Position numbers and translations under genes: made by a program. From assembly GCF_022539505.1 (NCBI RefSeq), contig NC_061514.1:338317090-338381089 (forward strand): DNA of 64,000 nt, written 5' to 3'. This DNA is from Lolium rigidum (lineage: Eukaryota; Streptophyta; Magnoliopsida; Poales; Poaceae). The notes below the pieces were generated by a model that was given only the letters and a program-made list of their open reading frames with translations, was not told where the DNA came from and searched no databases. Positions 1-11,048 of this stretch are shown in pieces. Numbering within the stretch: the stretch's first letter is position 1; each line of letters starts with the position of its first letter.

Positions 1-55
1 AGATACATCTAAAATTAGACAAATCACATACAACTTTTATGGAACGGGGGGGGGG
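1..55. mobile_element. Stowaway-type MITE, one end only
   Basis: The first 55 bases read as the right-hand end of a Stowaway/mariner MITE: the reverse complement gives a terminal inverted repeat close to the grass consensus that starts with CTCCCTCCGTTCC and continues with a phrase on transcript-like AAAGTTGTATGTG. A run of ten or more G replaces the usual GGAGGGAG, and TA follows as the target dinucleotide. The other end is outside the window. Confidence 0.6.
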
Positions 56-57
56 TA

Positions 58-829
58 TATTATATATAAAACAACAAAAAATATTAGATTATGAATACAT
101 TTTCGAGAAACATCTAACCAATACTACGATTTATAAGCTTTCAATCTGAATATTTAAAACAATATCGACTGTCAAAGTTTAAAAGTTCTACTTAAGACAT
201 ACCCATAATAACATCTATTTGAAGGACAATCTACCAAAGGAAAGAAGAATGCTCAAGTGCTTTCGCTTCTCCTTGAGGAGCAATCACGTTGCCAAACATC
301 TTGCCGCGAAAGGAGGTCACTTGTAGTTTTACCGATTTTGAATATCGATATTATAATTATCCATGCTGAATTTATATGAGTATATACTACATATGTCGGA
401 TCAGTTCACCCTAGCTAGATCATGTCCTTCAATAAGATGTTGCCTCATCGAAAGCTACCACATGCTAGGCAGTCGGAGATTCTGATTCCACTGAATTTCG
501 GGAAGACGGACAAACCCAGTCTGCCAGTGCAAATTACTTGGATTGTGATGAGATGAATTGTGCATCTATGCTTTTTACAAATGTAATTGCCTCCAAATGT
601 CAGGTGAGCAAAAGAGCGAGTAGAAAACGTGCAAATAGCTGCCAAAACCATGACATGTAACACACCACAAACCTCGATATGTTCAAGTGACAAAACAAAA
701 CCTACAAATATATGTTCAGTCCTAAGGTTCATCAAATAATATATTTCCTTCGATACATGCTGTATAAGATGCACCTTCTAACAAATTTGAACTAGGAAAA
801 CAAAAATCGCGGAATACATACCATCCTAC
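58..829. other. Unassigned sequence 3' of the split gene
   Basis: AT-rich sequence with no recognised repeat. It lies directly downstream of the last codon of the minus-strand gene fragment that ends at 830, so it may hold its 3' untranslated region. A 109-codon open frame on the minus strand (445-774) shows no recognisable domain and is probably chance. Confidence 0.4.
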
Positions 830-1073
830 TCATGCATTCCTTAAAACTTTCAAGAGCATGGATGCCGTAGTACCAAACATCCGTTTGGGTTGATAATTAA
901 CTTTTGGTAGCAGAATTTTGCTCATGTCTATTGATGCTTCACCAGTTGATTTACTCAATATATTAATACCCTTCTTATGCTCCTTAATGGAGTAGCACTT
1001 CATAATAAACCGGGATGTTAAGACAGATCTCCAATACGGGAAGAAACTTCTCCTTGCCAATTTAAGCTCCCAT
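830..1073 (-). pseudogene. Unrecognised gene, 3' part of an exon broken by element A
   Basis: The minus strand carries an open frame with protein-like composition (basic, with a stretch reading ILSKSTGEASIDMSKILLPK) that ends at a TGA at 830-832. When element A and one TSD copy are removed, the frame continues without a stop into 14081-14056, where a plausible splice acceptor (GAGCCAG|GCTAAGG) stands. The joined exon would therefore be interrupted by the retrotransposon in its coding part. I do not recognise the protein family. It could also be an old gene fragment rather than a functional allele. Evidence is reading-frame continuity plus splice-like signals only. Confidence 0.45.
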
Positions 1074-1455
1074 TGACAAAGGATTAACTTGTCAATGCCT
1101 ACAGATTGTAGACTAGGGTTTTGCTAGAAGTAGAGGGCAAGTAGATCTCGAAGGTTTAGGCGAAAAGTACTCGGCGATTATGAAAACTAGGGTTATGTTG
1201 ACAGTAGATTCGATCCCTTTTGTCCCTCGACTCCCCTTATATAGGAGGTGGAGCCGAGGGTTTCGTATTGTACAAGTTACGTAGTCCGGGATGGTTTCTA
1301 ACTCATCCCGCCAGATTACAAATAACACTTCCTATTACAACTCTATGTTTCCTTAATATATCTTGGGCTCCCGAATCTTCTTATTCTTCGGATGATGGGC
1401 CTTCAAGCAAATCCCGGTACCATCTATGGCAGGCCCATTTGGGATGCCTATGTCA
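1074..1455 (-). repeat. 3' LTR of element A
   Basis: 382-bp LTR with TG...CA ends. A TATA box (TATATAAG on the minus strand, 1236-1243) marks the promoter, which in this copy would fire out of the element toward the split gene. It differs from the partner LTR mainly by single-base indels. Confidence 0.95.
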
Positions 1456-1467
1456 GTAGCCCCCGAG
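1456..1467 (-). promoter_or_regulatory. Polypurine tract of element A
   Basis: Directly next to the 3' LTR the minus strand reads CTCGGGGGCTAC, the purine-rich primer site for plus-strand DNA synthesis. The same 12-mer recurs three times further inside the element (see the array at 2067-2347). Confidence 0.75.
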
Positions 1468-2671
1468 ATTTTGCTTGAATCGTAGAGTCAAGGAAAATCT
1501 CGACTGTTTATTCGAGAGCTTTCATTTATACTTCTTCACATAAAATTCTATATTGTACAGGGATAATGGTAGTTGGGGCTAGTTCATCTGACGGATCGTG
1601 TACTAGTTAACCGCTCTAGTGGCAATCCGCAAAACCTACTTCAAGATCACGTCCCCGGACATGATCTCGGGATACCGGTGTAAACTTCGACGAGTGCCGC
1701 TTAAGGTCTTACCATTCCGTCGAGTCCCGACCAAATTTATCGGGTACCTAACGCGTCCGTTAGGATTTTTCTTCGTATCCGTTGATACGGATAAAAGTAG
1801 CAGAGCGCAGTCTTTGGCGATGCCACGCCCGGCAGAACGGATCCGGGGTCTTACCTTCGCATTTTGCGGCATTCAGAAATTGATCGCTACTTTGGCGTTC
1901 TGAGAATATATTGTCGAGTGCTTTTCGCCTTTGGAATAGCACATTTTATCGAGTCATATTTGATGACTTATTTTGTCTTCCCGATGGGAGTATATGTAGA
2001 GTTAATTATAACTCGAAATATACTCTCTTGCTTTTCTATCTTTCTTTCTTTTCCTTTGTAAATTTCATCGGGCACGCGAACAGCGTTCCCGATGGGAGTA
2101 GCCCCCGAGGCTATAGCCAAGAACTTGTGCTTGGTTGTAGGCTCAACATTTTATTCCACCTTGTCGCTATATTTATAGTCCTTCTCGACATTTTTATATC
2201 AATCGGGTGCGCGACCAGCGCTCCCGATGGGAGTAGCCCCCGAGGCTATGAAAAAATGCTTGCATTTGATCATAGGCTCTCGCCATTTCTATATTGTCAT
2301 ACTCGAAGTTTTCTATTTTTCCAAAGTAGCCCCCGAGCGTTTGGGCAAAAACTTGTATTTGACCAAAGGCTCCCAAAGTAATCAAATGATTTGTCCTGTC
2401 GCCATTCTCTTTGTAGTTTGCTTGTCGACATATTTTCCCTTGTCAAATTCTCTTCATCTTTATCAATAACCGGGATTTTTTCTGCCTTGTGGGTCCATTG
2501 TTCACACCACGTTGACACGTCGTGCGAGTGGGGGACACACGTCCTCCGCTTTTCCTGGCGCACGTTCTGCAACCTCGTCAATGTTGAAATACTAATTTGC
2601 CCTTGTTGCCACGTAGTAATCATCTCCCGCATTCTTTCTTCATCCAACGGTTCCGTCGCTTCACCGCACCT
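1468..2671. other. Non-coding region between 3' LTR and accessory-gene promoter of A
   Basis: About 1.2 kb without a convincing reading frame. It contains the PPT-like/hairpin array described separately and leads into the promoter of the plus-strand accessory gene. The homologous stretch in element B is 35172-36383. Confidence 0.6.
2067..2347 (-). repeat. Array of polypurine-tract copies and hairpins in element A
   Basis: Three extra copies of the PPT 12-mer (plus strand GTAGCCCCCGAG) lie at 2098-2109, 2233-2244 and 2336-2347. The first two are each preceded by a self-complementary 27-base block (2067-2093 and 2202-2228) with arms ATCGGG and CCCGAT and an inner ACGC/GCGT or GCGC/GCGC pairing. 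The same layout is present in sibling element B, so it is an inherited structural module and not chance. Confidence 0.7.
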
Positions 2672-2680
2672 CTATATAAG
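2672..2680 (+). promoter_or_regulatory. TATA box of the antisense accessory gene in A
   Basis: CTATATAAG on the plus strand, about 130 bases before the first start codon at 2809. The homologous position in element B (36384-36392) also has a TATA box, which supports a separate promoter for the opposite-strand gene. Confidence 0.6.
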
Positions 2681-2808
2681 ATCCCCTTCTTCTTCCTCGA
2701 GCACTTCCGCTCGCGCCGTCCTCTCGCTCTCCTCTCGCAAAATCTCCCCTTGCGCTCCACCGCCGCAAAAGCTCTTCTCTTCGCAGCTGCTCGCCATTGC
2801 CATTGTTG

Positions 2809-5513
2809 ATGCCACCGCGTCGCTTAACCGTGCACAAGCACTCCCGATTCTTCCATGGCCGCCGCGGATCTAGGAACTCGCGGAGTGGGAAAGGTCCAAG
2901 GTCACAAACCAAGACCTGAATCTCTTGAAGAAACTGGGAATCACCGCAAAACCCAAAGCGGTTTGCTTCCCCAGCGAAGAAAGCTACCCAGCCCCTCCAA
3001 TGGGATACCGGGTAAGTTTTGTCGACCATCTCATTCGTGGTTTATCCACCCCCATCCATCCTTTTCTCCGTGGACTACTCTTTGTCTACGGTCTCCAGCT
3101 TCACCACCTCACGCCAAACTCAATCCTCCACATTTCTATTTTCATCACGCTTTGTGAAGCCTTCCTTGGCGTCTCACCCAATTGGGCGCTTTGGAAGCGC
3201 ATTTTCTTCTGTCGCCGCAATGGCTCTCCCAATGTCGCCTATAATATAGGCGGCGTTGTTATCTCTATTCGTTCCACTGCTGATTACTTCGACGTCAAGC
3301 TCCCTGACTCCGTTCAAGGTTGGCGCAAGAGGTGGCTATACATTCGGGAAGAAAACCATGGATGCGCAGAGGACAACATCCCTCCGTTCGATGGTGCCGA
3401 GAAAATTCTTCGTCGCCGTTCCTGGGATGCAGAGGCTACCGAGGAAGAAAGAACTTCGACTGAAGCCCTGATGACTCGCATTCATGAGTTGCAAAATACT
3501 CGCGGCAAAGAATTGTCAGGTATCCAGATTATAGTGTATTTCCTTAAGAGTAGAATTCAGCCTCTTCAAGCTCGCAAATTCCCTCTCCGGAAATATACCG
3601 GCGACGAAGACGTGGATCGGCCGTCTGTGGATTTGGAAGTCAAGGACCCGGAGAGGCTTGTCCGAAAAATCACCTCCTCAAGCAAAAAGATTCCATCCCT
3701 TCTTCTTGTCGCGTGAAACCATACAAGGCCACCCATGCACTTCCTAAGGTAAACATTGTCGCGCAATTTCTTACCGCCTTGCTTTTTGCATTGTTTGCTC
3801 CTTTCCGATATCCTTCCCTCTTTTTATACAGTAACCACCCAAATCTTGTTTCACTTCCTCCTCTTCCCGAAGGTGGGGAAGTCGAAGAAAGGGCCGTTAT
3901 CTCTAATGATAACCAAGAGGCTTCTTCTTTTGTGAATGAACCCGCAGATTCTCAAAAGTCTCGCGGGATCTGCTGAAAAAGATGCCGCCTCCGAAGACAC
4001 TACATCGGCCCAATCTCCTCCTCCCGCCGTTTCTCCAAAGAATAAAAGGAAAAGAGATAGTGTCGAAGATTCCGGGACTTCTAAACCCGAAGAAGCTGCT
4101 CCTTTACCGCAAAAGGCAGCTTATGACCCATATCTTGCGAGTATCATCAGCTCGTAAGTTCCCTGTCTTTTGTATTTTCCTATTCGAAATTTTTTTTTGC
4201 TTGCCTTATTCTTTACGCTGCTGCCCTTTTTCAATAGTGATGATGACGAAGAAACGCCAGCTTTGGACGTGGCTGCTCGAACAAGTACGTCACGTACCCT
4301 AGTTATCTCGGAACCACGAGTTGAGGGGGAAGAGTCCTCGCCTCCTCAACAAAACATCGGCGGCTCTACTCCTCCGTCGAGCCCCCGAGCCTCTTCACCG
4401 AAAAGAGCAAGGACGGAGATTGTCTCGGAGCCTACTCTCCAATTGAGTAGCTCTTCTAGCTCTCTCATGGAAGATGTAAGTTCTTTACTTTTTTTGTCGG
4501 TGTCTATGTTTTCTCTGTTTGCTTCTGTGTATCAACATATTTTTCTCATACCCCCATTTTCTCTTTGTCTTCTTTTTTTTGGTTAACAGCCTGTGATCAA
4601 GGATCTTCTTCGCATCGGTACTCAATTTGTTGGGTACCGTGAATATGCGAATAAAGCTGAAGGTAATGCTCGCTCCTTCTTTTGCCTTTGTTCTTTTGTT
4701 CCTTCTTTGTTGTCGAGATTTGTAACTATATTTATCTTCCATTGTAGAAAAACCGGCGGAAGCCAATGAGCGTGCCAATACACTTGCTCAGCAATTAGAG
4801 CAAAGTGAAAAGGCTCGCAAAAAGGCTGAGTCAAATGCTATTGATGCGCGAGCAGAGGCTAATAAAGCCAAGGCCGATGCCGCCGGTGTCGAAGATCTCG
4901 AAAGAGGCTTCACACCGCTGAAACTTTCCCCGAGCGATCGATAGCTGCCCAATCTGCTCGCGAGGAGGCGATCCTGAAACGTTTAACGACGCAAAGTCGC
5001 CGCTTCGTAGGTAAGTACCACTTCATTATCTTTTGTAATTCTTTCTCTGCACTCTTTTGTTTGCTCAATAAATTTCTTTTTTGACAGCTAGAACAGCTCA
5101 AAAGTTTCAACTTGATGAACCCGCCAATGATTCTCTTCTTGACGCCCTTTCGCTCCTCGAAGTTCATGGATCGTAGGCACGCGAAGGCATTGATCAGTGC
5201 TAAAGCAGGGTTGTCGCGGCTTTTTCCTTATTTCTTCCCCAAGAAAGAGGAACCCGCAACTTTCCTTGACCTCGCCAAGTGCTTCAATCCATCAGAAGAT
5301 CTTGGGCTAAGGGTGCGTCATGAGAATATGAAGGTTGCCGTGGAAAACACTGTCGCCTTGGTTGCTGATAGCCAGCAGTCTATTGACTGGACGAAAGTTG
5401 GCGACACTGATCAGATAGAGCAGTCAAGGTGGAGGTCTTTGATCAAGGCAGCTAAGCCCAACACGAGGAAAATCCTCGGCTTATATCGGGATCAAGCCAA
5501 CCTCAACTCCTAG
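2809..5513 (+). pseudogene. Antisense accessory gene of element A (putative gypsy-type transposon domain), with introns
   Basis: Plus-strand gene running against gag-pol. The N-terminal domain (about 2885-3700) has conserved phrases such as SFVDHLIRGL, NWALWKRIF and AYNIGGVV, which I recognise as the plant 'putative gypsy type transposon' domain (PF04195 by memory). Later parts are a charged coiled coil (around 4750-4900) and a globular tail ending at a stop at 5511-5513. Plausible GT-AG introns: 3749-3831, 4154-4237, 4476-4589, 4663-4747 and 5011-5089. Against sibling B there is a one-base insertion near 2876 that shifts the frame after the first start, and an in-frame TGA at 3714, so this copy is probably dead. 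Its function is unknown; a role in the element's life cycle is inferred from its conservation. Confidence 0.65.
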
Positions 5514-5729
5514 CTCATCAAAGCCGGAGGTCTAGTTGAATGCCTCGTGCTTTTTCCTTTTTAGTACCTCTCTTGCTTTTGTCTTTGTCGCCGTAGTGTT
5601 TTTGGCGAGAACTGCTTCAGTATGCCTCTAGGAGGTCCTTCTTTTGTAATAGACATGTATATATTTATGAAGATGAATGGAAATCTATCTTTGCTCAATG
5701 TTTGATGTCGAATTTTTTTTATTTTTCAG
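5514..5729 (+). other. Spacer, probable 3' UTR or intron of the accessory gene
   Basis: T-rich sequence between two coding blocks. It ends in a polypyrimidine stretch and CAG at 5729, a good splice acceptor, so it may be a last intron; it may equally be the 3' UTR of the first block. Confidence 0.4.
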
Positions 5730-6722
5730 TTGATTTTTGACAACTATACGCCAGTTCCTGGTCCTTCTGAAGTGTTTCCTTCGTCCTTGTCGAAGAAATC
5801 CTCTGTCCCCGTAAATCTTGTTGATGATTCTGCGAGTAAGGATCTGGCAAATGAGTTGAAAGAACTTCGAGTAGAACTCCAGTCCGTGAAGAAACAATCG
5901 CTTATGCTTATGGAGCAATCCCGAGATTCTTCCGAAAGGGAAAAATTGCGCTTGAACAAGCTCAAACCGCCATCGCCGAAAAGGACTCTCGTCGTTGCCG
6001 AAGCCGCCGAAGCTACGTCTCGAGAAAATTCTATGCTTCAGCTGCTGATAGATTCTAGCTTGGATATGGCGGGTATGTTTCATTATCTTTGTCGTGCTTC
6101 TGCTGCTTATCTCCTTACTTCCCACTGACTTGTTTCAAGAAACAATAGGTGCTTTTTTGGATGCTGCTACTGAGGATGAACGTGTCGAGGCTCGTTCCAA
6201 TGTTCTTCTTCGGCTTGCGCGTGAACATGGTTCGACTTTTTGGGGCACGCCTGAACGGACCCGCCAAATCGTCAGATTTCAAGATCGCGCGCTTCGTGTT
6301 CGCGAGTATCTTGACTTCGTACAAGGACTTTGTCTCTGGTATATGGTACCATGTTTCCTCGCAATAAGATGCCGTAGACCCTTCCCGCATTGATGGATAA
6401 ATTTCGAGATGCTCCTCGCATCCATGGCTTTGTACGAGCCCAACTAGCTGCCGGCGCAAGGTTTGCGATGATAATGATAAAAATTTGCTACCCGAAGTTA
6501 GATGTGGGGCAAATTGTTCCAAAGTGCTTGGAGAAGATGTCGAAGAGAAAAAGAAACTTCGGCAAATATGATGACATTGTTACTCCTGTTGCCGAAGACA
6601 TGATGGATGAACTTCTTCGGATGGATTCCGAATTCTTCGTGAAGGGTAGCTACGCTGAGCATAGCACTCGTGCTGTAAATAATGAGCGCTTAACCATAGA
6701 CAATATATTGGGAAATCCTTGA
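5730..6722 (+). pseudogene. Second coding block of the antisense accessory gene
   Basis: The block begins after an acceptor-like CAG and encodes a coiled-coil stretch (ANELKELRVELQSVKKQ), then, after a likely intron near 6072-6148, a conserved globular tail (PRIHGFVRAQLAAGARFAM, then VTPVAEDMMDELLRMDSEFF) that ends at TGA 6720-6722. Frames change several times. It may be the 3' exons of the same gene or a second, partly duplicated copy of its C-terminal half, since the first block already ends with its own stop. It converges on the end of pol (7230), leaving about 500 bases between them. Confidence 0.5.
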
Positions 6723-7229
6723 AGACGAACTTATTCCGAAATTTGTATCCCGTATAGACGAGCTATATTGTAAAGTCATTGTGTTTTATTTTTATCGCCA
6801 AGCCCCCGGGCGTTTTGATTGCAATATCTTTTGTTTATTATCATGCGAGGTTGTCCCAAGGCAAGATAATATATATTGTGTACTATTTTGTGCGGGTGCA
6901 AGCCCCCGAGCATTTTGTTGATCACTATTTTGTCTATTTCTCTTTTTGTTTTGGCGAGGTATCTTTACCAAGGCAGGACGCTTCTTTTGCGTTTGTCGAC
7001 GCTGTGTTTATATATATATATTGTATCATGTAGGGGAGAACCCCTGATCTTGTCGGGAAGAAGGTATATAATTCCACTATCTTTATTATATTGCAGCACC
7101 GCGAGCCCGCCTCATTAAAAACCTTCTCCGGCCCCACTCGGTGCCCCGAAAAAGGAAAAGAGTGCGTCTGAAAACTCGCGGGCGTTTCAGTACATTGTAG
7201 CTTTACAAAGGAGGACTATATTTCGACAT
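6723..7229. other. Convergent intergenic region of element A
   Basis: Lies between the 3' end of the accessory gene and the end of pol. It contains two further PPT-like GCCCCCGG/GCCCCCGAG motifs near 6802 and 6902 and a short TA run near 7012. No gene seen. Confidence 0.6.
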
Positions 7230-9052
7230 CTAGGCGTAGAAACGCCTGAGCTGTGCTACGTTCCAGGGATTTGGCTCGTCAATCCCTGTCTTCTTGTCTT
7301 TGATTCTGTATGCTCCTCCTTCTATTACTTCTGTGACGATGTATGGACCTAGCCACGGTGACTCGAGTTTTTCATGGCTTTTTTGATTGAGTCGTAAAAC
7401 CAGGTCCCCAACTTGGAAAGATCTTGGCCGCAATCGTCGACTGTGGTAGTTTTTCAGGGTCCCGCCGATATTTGGCGACTCGTGACAGCACTTCGCCTCG
7501 AGCTTCATCGAGTGCGTCGACATCATCCTCCAAAGCTATTCTCGAAGTTTCTTCGTCATATTCTCGCGACTCGTGGAGAATCGTGCTCTATTTCTATCGG
7601 CAAGACTGCTTCAGCTCCGTGGACCAAAAAGAACGGCGTTTCCTGCGTTGCTGTATTTGGCGTTGTTCGGATACTCCACAAAACACTTGGTAGCTCCTCT
7701 GGCCAAGTATGCCTAGCTTTTTCCAAAGGTCCTAGCAGGCGCTTCTTGATGCCGTTGCAGATGATGCCATTGGCCTTCTCGACTTGGCCATTGGTCTGTG
7801 GATGTGCGACAGATGCAAAACTTAGTTTTATGCCCACCTCTGCACAATATGCCTTGAACTCCTTGGAAGTAAAGTTACTGCCATTATCTGTGACGATGCT
7901 GTGAGGTACTCCAAAGCGAAAGACAATGCTTTTTACAAACTTTATTGCGGATGTTGCATCTGGTGAATTTATTGGCTTTGCCTCTATCCACTTTGTAAAT
8001 TTGTCGACAGCCACTAGCAGATACTCGTATCCTCCTGGCGAAGCTTTGTGCAATTTACCCACCATGTCGAGACCCCATTGAGCAAAGGGCCAAGATAGTG
8101 GGATTGGCATAAGTTCCGCTGCTGGTGAGTGAGGTCTTGCCGCAAATCTTTGACACGCGTCGCAAGTGCGCACTATTTCCCTCGCATCCTCGATTGCCGT
8201 GAGCCAATAAAATCCTCGCTCCGAAAACCTTAGCCGCGATAGCTCGCTACTCGCGTGGTGCCCACATATTCCTTCATGCACGTCCTTTAGGATGATCCTT
8301 CCTTCTTCGGGTGTAACACACCGTTGTAGCACACCCGAGATGCTGCGTTTGTATAGCTCCCTTTTACCACAAGTAAAGGCTTTTGATCGCCTAATTATTC
8401 GCCTTGCTTCGACCGGATCGTCGGGTATGGTTTTCCTTAGGATATATGATATATAAGCTTGCATCCATGGAATTTGCACCATCATGACTAGCTCTTGCTC
8501 TTCTTCTTCTTCTCGTTGTGTCTTTGGCGATACTCGAGGGTTTCTCTTTTTCTCCTTCTTTGTTTTTGCTGGCTTTGTTGATCTCTCGCTAATCTCTTCC
8601 CGTAACACACCTGGAGGAATCGCGAGGCATTGTGACCCGATGTTTGCAAGAACGTCGGCTTCATCGTTGCTCATCCCGCCGATGTGGTTTACCTCACAAC
8701 CATCGAATAACTTCTCCAGCTCATTGTATACCTCTTTGTATGCTATCATACTTTCATTGACTGCATCGCATTGATTCATGACTTGCTGTGCTACCAACTG
8801 TGAGTCGCCGAAAATTTTCAGTCGGGTTGCACCGCAAGCTTTCGCCATCTTCATCCCGTGTATGAGAGCTTCATATTCTGCTTCATTGTTAGATGCGTTT
8901 GGGAACGTCATCCGCAGAACATACTTCAACTTGTCGCCTTCAGGTGATACTAATATCACGCCTGCTCCAGCACCTTCCAATCTTTTGGACCCGTCGAAGT
9001 TCATGGTCCAAGTTCTCGATAAATCTGGAGGTCCCGTGTTTTGCAGCTCCAT
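7230..9052 (-). pseudogene. Element A pol: second RNase H and integrase
   Basis: Read on the minus strand from 9052. First comes an RNase H domain (MNFDGSKRLEGAGAGVIL, NNEAEYEALIHG, GDSQLVAQQV), the additional RNase H known in Tat elements. Then an integrase: zinc-binding HHCC region (CGHHASSEL ... CDACQRF), catalytic core with the D-D-E residues in GLDMVG, VTDNGSNF and NGQVEKANG, and after a frame break near 7540 a C-terminal part with SPWLGPYIV, the GPY/F motif. No chromodomain follows. Integrase inserts the cDNA copy into the genome. The first part is open for 498 codons; the tail is in another frame. Confidence 0.85.
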
Positions 9053-10387
9053 CCACTCTGCAATGAAATCTGGTAAGACCTGCGATTTTATTGCTTTTCT
9101 TTTTCATACGTGATGTCCCGAGGGGAAAGTTCTATTCCCCAAAGGGAGACACGACCCGTAGCTTCCGGGTTGTTTAGTATATTTGATAAGGGAGCCTCGT
9201 TGACCACTATTATCGGGTGTGCCGAAAAATAGTGTCGCAATTTTCTTGCCGTCGTGAATACTCCATATGCTAGCTTTTGATATTGCGGGTACCGCTGTTT
9301 TGACGGCGACAAGATTTCGCCGATGAAATATACCGGCCTTTGAACTCCATGAAGCTTGCCTTCTTCTTCCCTTTCGACTACTAGGGCCGTGCTGACCACC
9401 TGAGGCGTAGCTGCAATATACAAGAGGAGAGGTTCTTTCTCTTTTGGCGCCACCAATATCGGTGGTGTCGAGATTGCTCGCTTGAGATTCTCGAAAGCTC
9501 TGTCTGCTTCCTCGTTCCATTGAAATTTTTCCCCTTGTTTGATCAATGCATAGAACGGCAGCGCTTTTTCTCCTAGCCTGGCGACGAATCTGCTTAAAGC
9601 TGCGACTCGCCCTGTTAGCTGTTGTATTTCTTTCAACTTTGTTGGCTTTCTCATAGTAACGATGGCCTGTATTTTTTCGGGATTAGCTTCAATCCCCCTT
9701 GCTGATACTAAGAACCCGAGAAGTTCTCCAACGGGAACTCCGAAAGAGCACTTTGTCGGGTTCAGCTTTGAGACAGTAACTTGTCGAGGTTGTCGAAGGT
9801 TTCCTTCAAATCTTCGATCAAAGTCGATCCTTTCTTGGATGTTATTACGACATCATCGATGTAAACTTGTACATTTTTTCCGATCCGTGTTGCTAGGCAC
9901 TTCGCATCATCCGCCGATATGTTGCTCCCGCGTTTTCGGACCAAAGGGCATTGTTTTGTAGCAAAACACGCCATAAGGTGTGATGAACGCTGTCTTGGCT
10001 TCATCTTCTTCTTTTAGTCTGATCTGGTTATAACCAGAATATGCGTCCAAGAAGGAAAGACGTTCGCATCCCGCCGTGGAGTCGATGATTTGATCGATCC
10101 TTGGGAGGGGAAAGTGATCCTTGGGACAATGTTTATTGAGACACGTGAAGTCGACGCACATGCGAAGGACTATTGTGTGTTTTTTCGGCACCATCACCGG
10201 GTTAGCTACCCATGTGGCTTCGTAGATATTTCTCTCGATGAATCCAAGCATCTTTGAGTCGATCTATTTCTGATAACATGGCTTTGCGACTAGGTTCCGA
10301 AAAACGCCGCAAAGGTTGCTTTATTGGTCTTGCGAGAGGATCCAAATTGAGGTGGTGCTCGGCAAGTTCCCTGGGTACTCCTGGCAT
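9053..10387 (-). pseudogene. Element A pol: reverse transcriptase and RNase H, frameshifted
   Basis: Minus-strand frames spell a reverse transcriptase with CVDFTCLNKHCPKDHFPLP, a fingers-palm motif, FLDAYSGYNQI, and the catalytic YIDDVV, followed by the normal RT-linked RNase H (LLLYIAATPQVVSTALVVE, LRHYFSAHPI). The frame is broken at about 9905-10005 (loss of the KNAG segment seen in element B) and again near 10200-10250, so no full enzyme can be made from this copy. Confidence 0.85.
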
Positions 10388-10568
10388 GTCGGCTGGACAC
10401 CATGCGAAGATTTTCCAAAGTGCTCACGGAGGAACTCGACGAGCGCGCTTTCCTATGCGACATCCATGTTTGCGGCAATGGACGTCGTTTTCTTTGGATC
10501 CGTCGGGTGGATCTGTACCTCCTTTGAATCCTTGGCTGTGTTGAAAGTTGGCTCCTTAGAAGATCTTC

Positions 10569-11048
10569 CTACTTCTGGCAGCACGTCATAATCAGTGAAC
10601 CGTGGCGCCGCATATTCTGCTTGCATCCCGAAAGTTTCTGATAGTCGATGAAAATCCCTGTCGCACTTATCGATAACGCGAAACTTCCTTTGATTGTGAT
10701 AGGTCCGTTAGGCCCGTGCAACCTCCACAACAGGTATGTATAGTGCGGCACCGCCATGAACCCGGCGTACGCTGGTCGTCCCAACAAAGCGTGATATTGT
10801 GACGGGAAATCGACAACTTCGAACTCAAGATTCTCTATCTCGTAGTTTTCTCGAGTTCCAAACTGAACGTCGAGGTTGATCTTGCCCAATGGGTAACTTG
10901 GCTTCTCTGGTGTGATCCCATGGAAACGTGTTTCAGTTGGTTTCAGATTTGCTAGAGATATGTTCATCTTCCTCAATGTATCTGCATACATGAGGTTTAA
11001 GCTGCTGCCGCCATCTATGAAAACTCTCGACACGTCAAATCCAAGCAA
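10569..11048 (-). pseudogene. Element A aspartic protease
   Basis: Minus-strand frame with the retropepsin signature FIDGGSSLNLMYADTLR and a second conserved stretch YHALLGRPAYAGFMAVPHY. Protease releases the mature proteins from the polyprotein. It is separated from RT by a region with frame breaks. Confidence 0.8.

Noticed and set aside
2067..2347. CRISPR-like array of repeated GTAGCCCCCGAG motifs
   Set aside because: Only four short copies with unequal spacers in a eukaryotic retrotransposon; they are copies of the polypurine tract.
7413..7904. Plus-strand 163-codon ORF over integrase
   Set aside because: It lies opposite the clear integrase frame and has no recognisable domain; antisense chance ORF.
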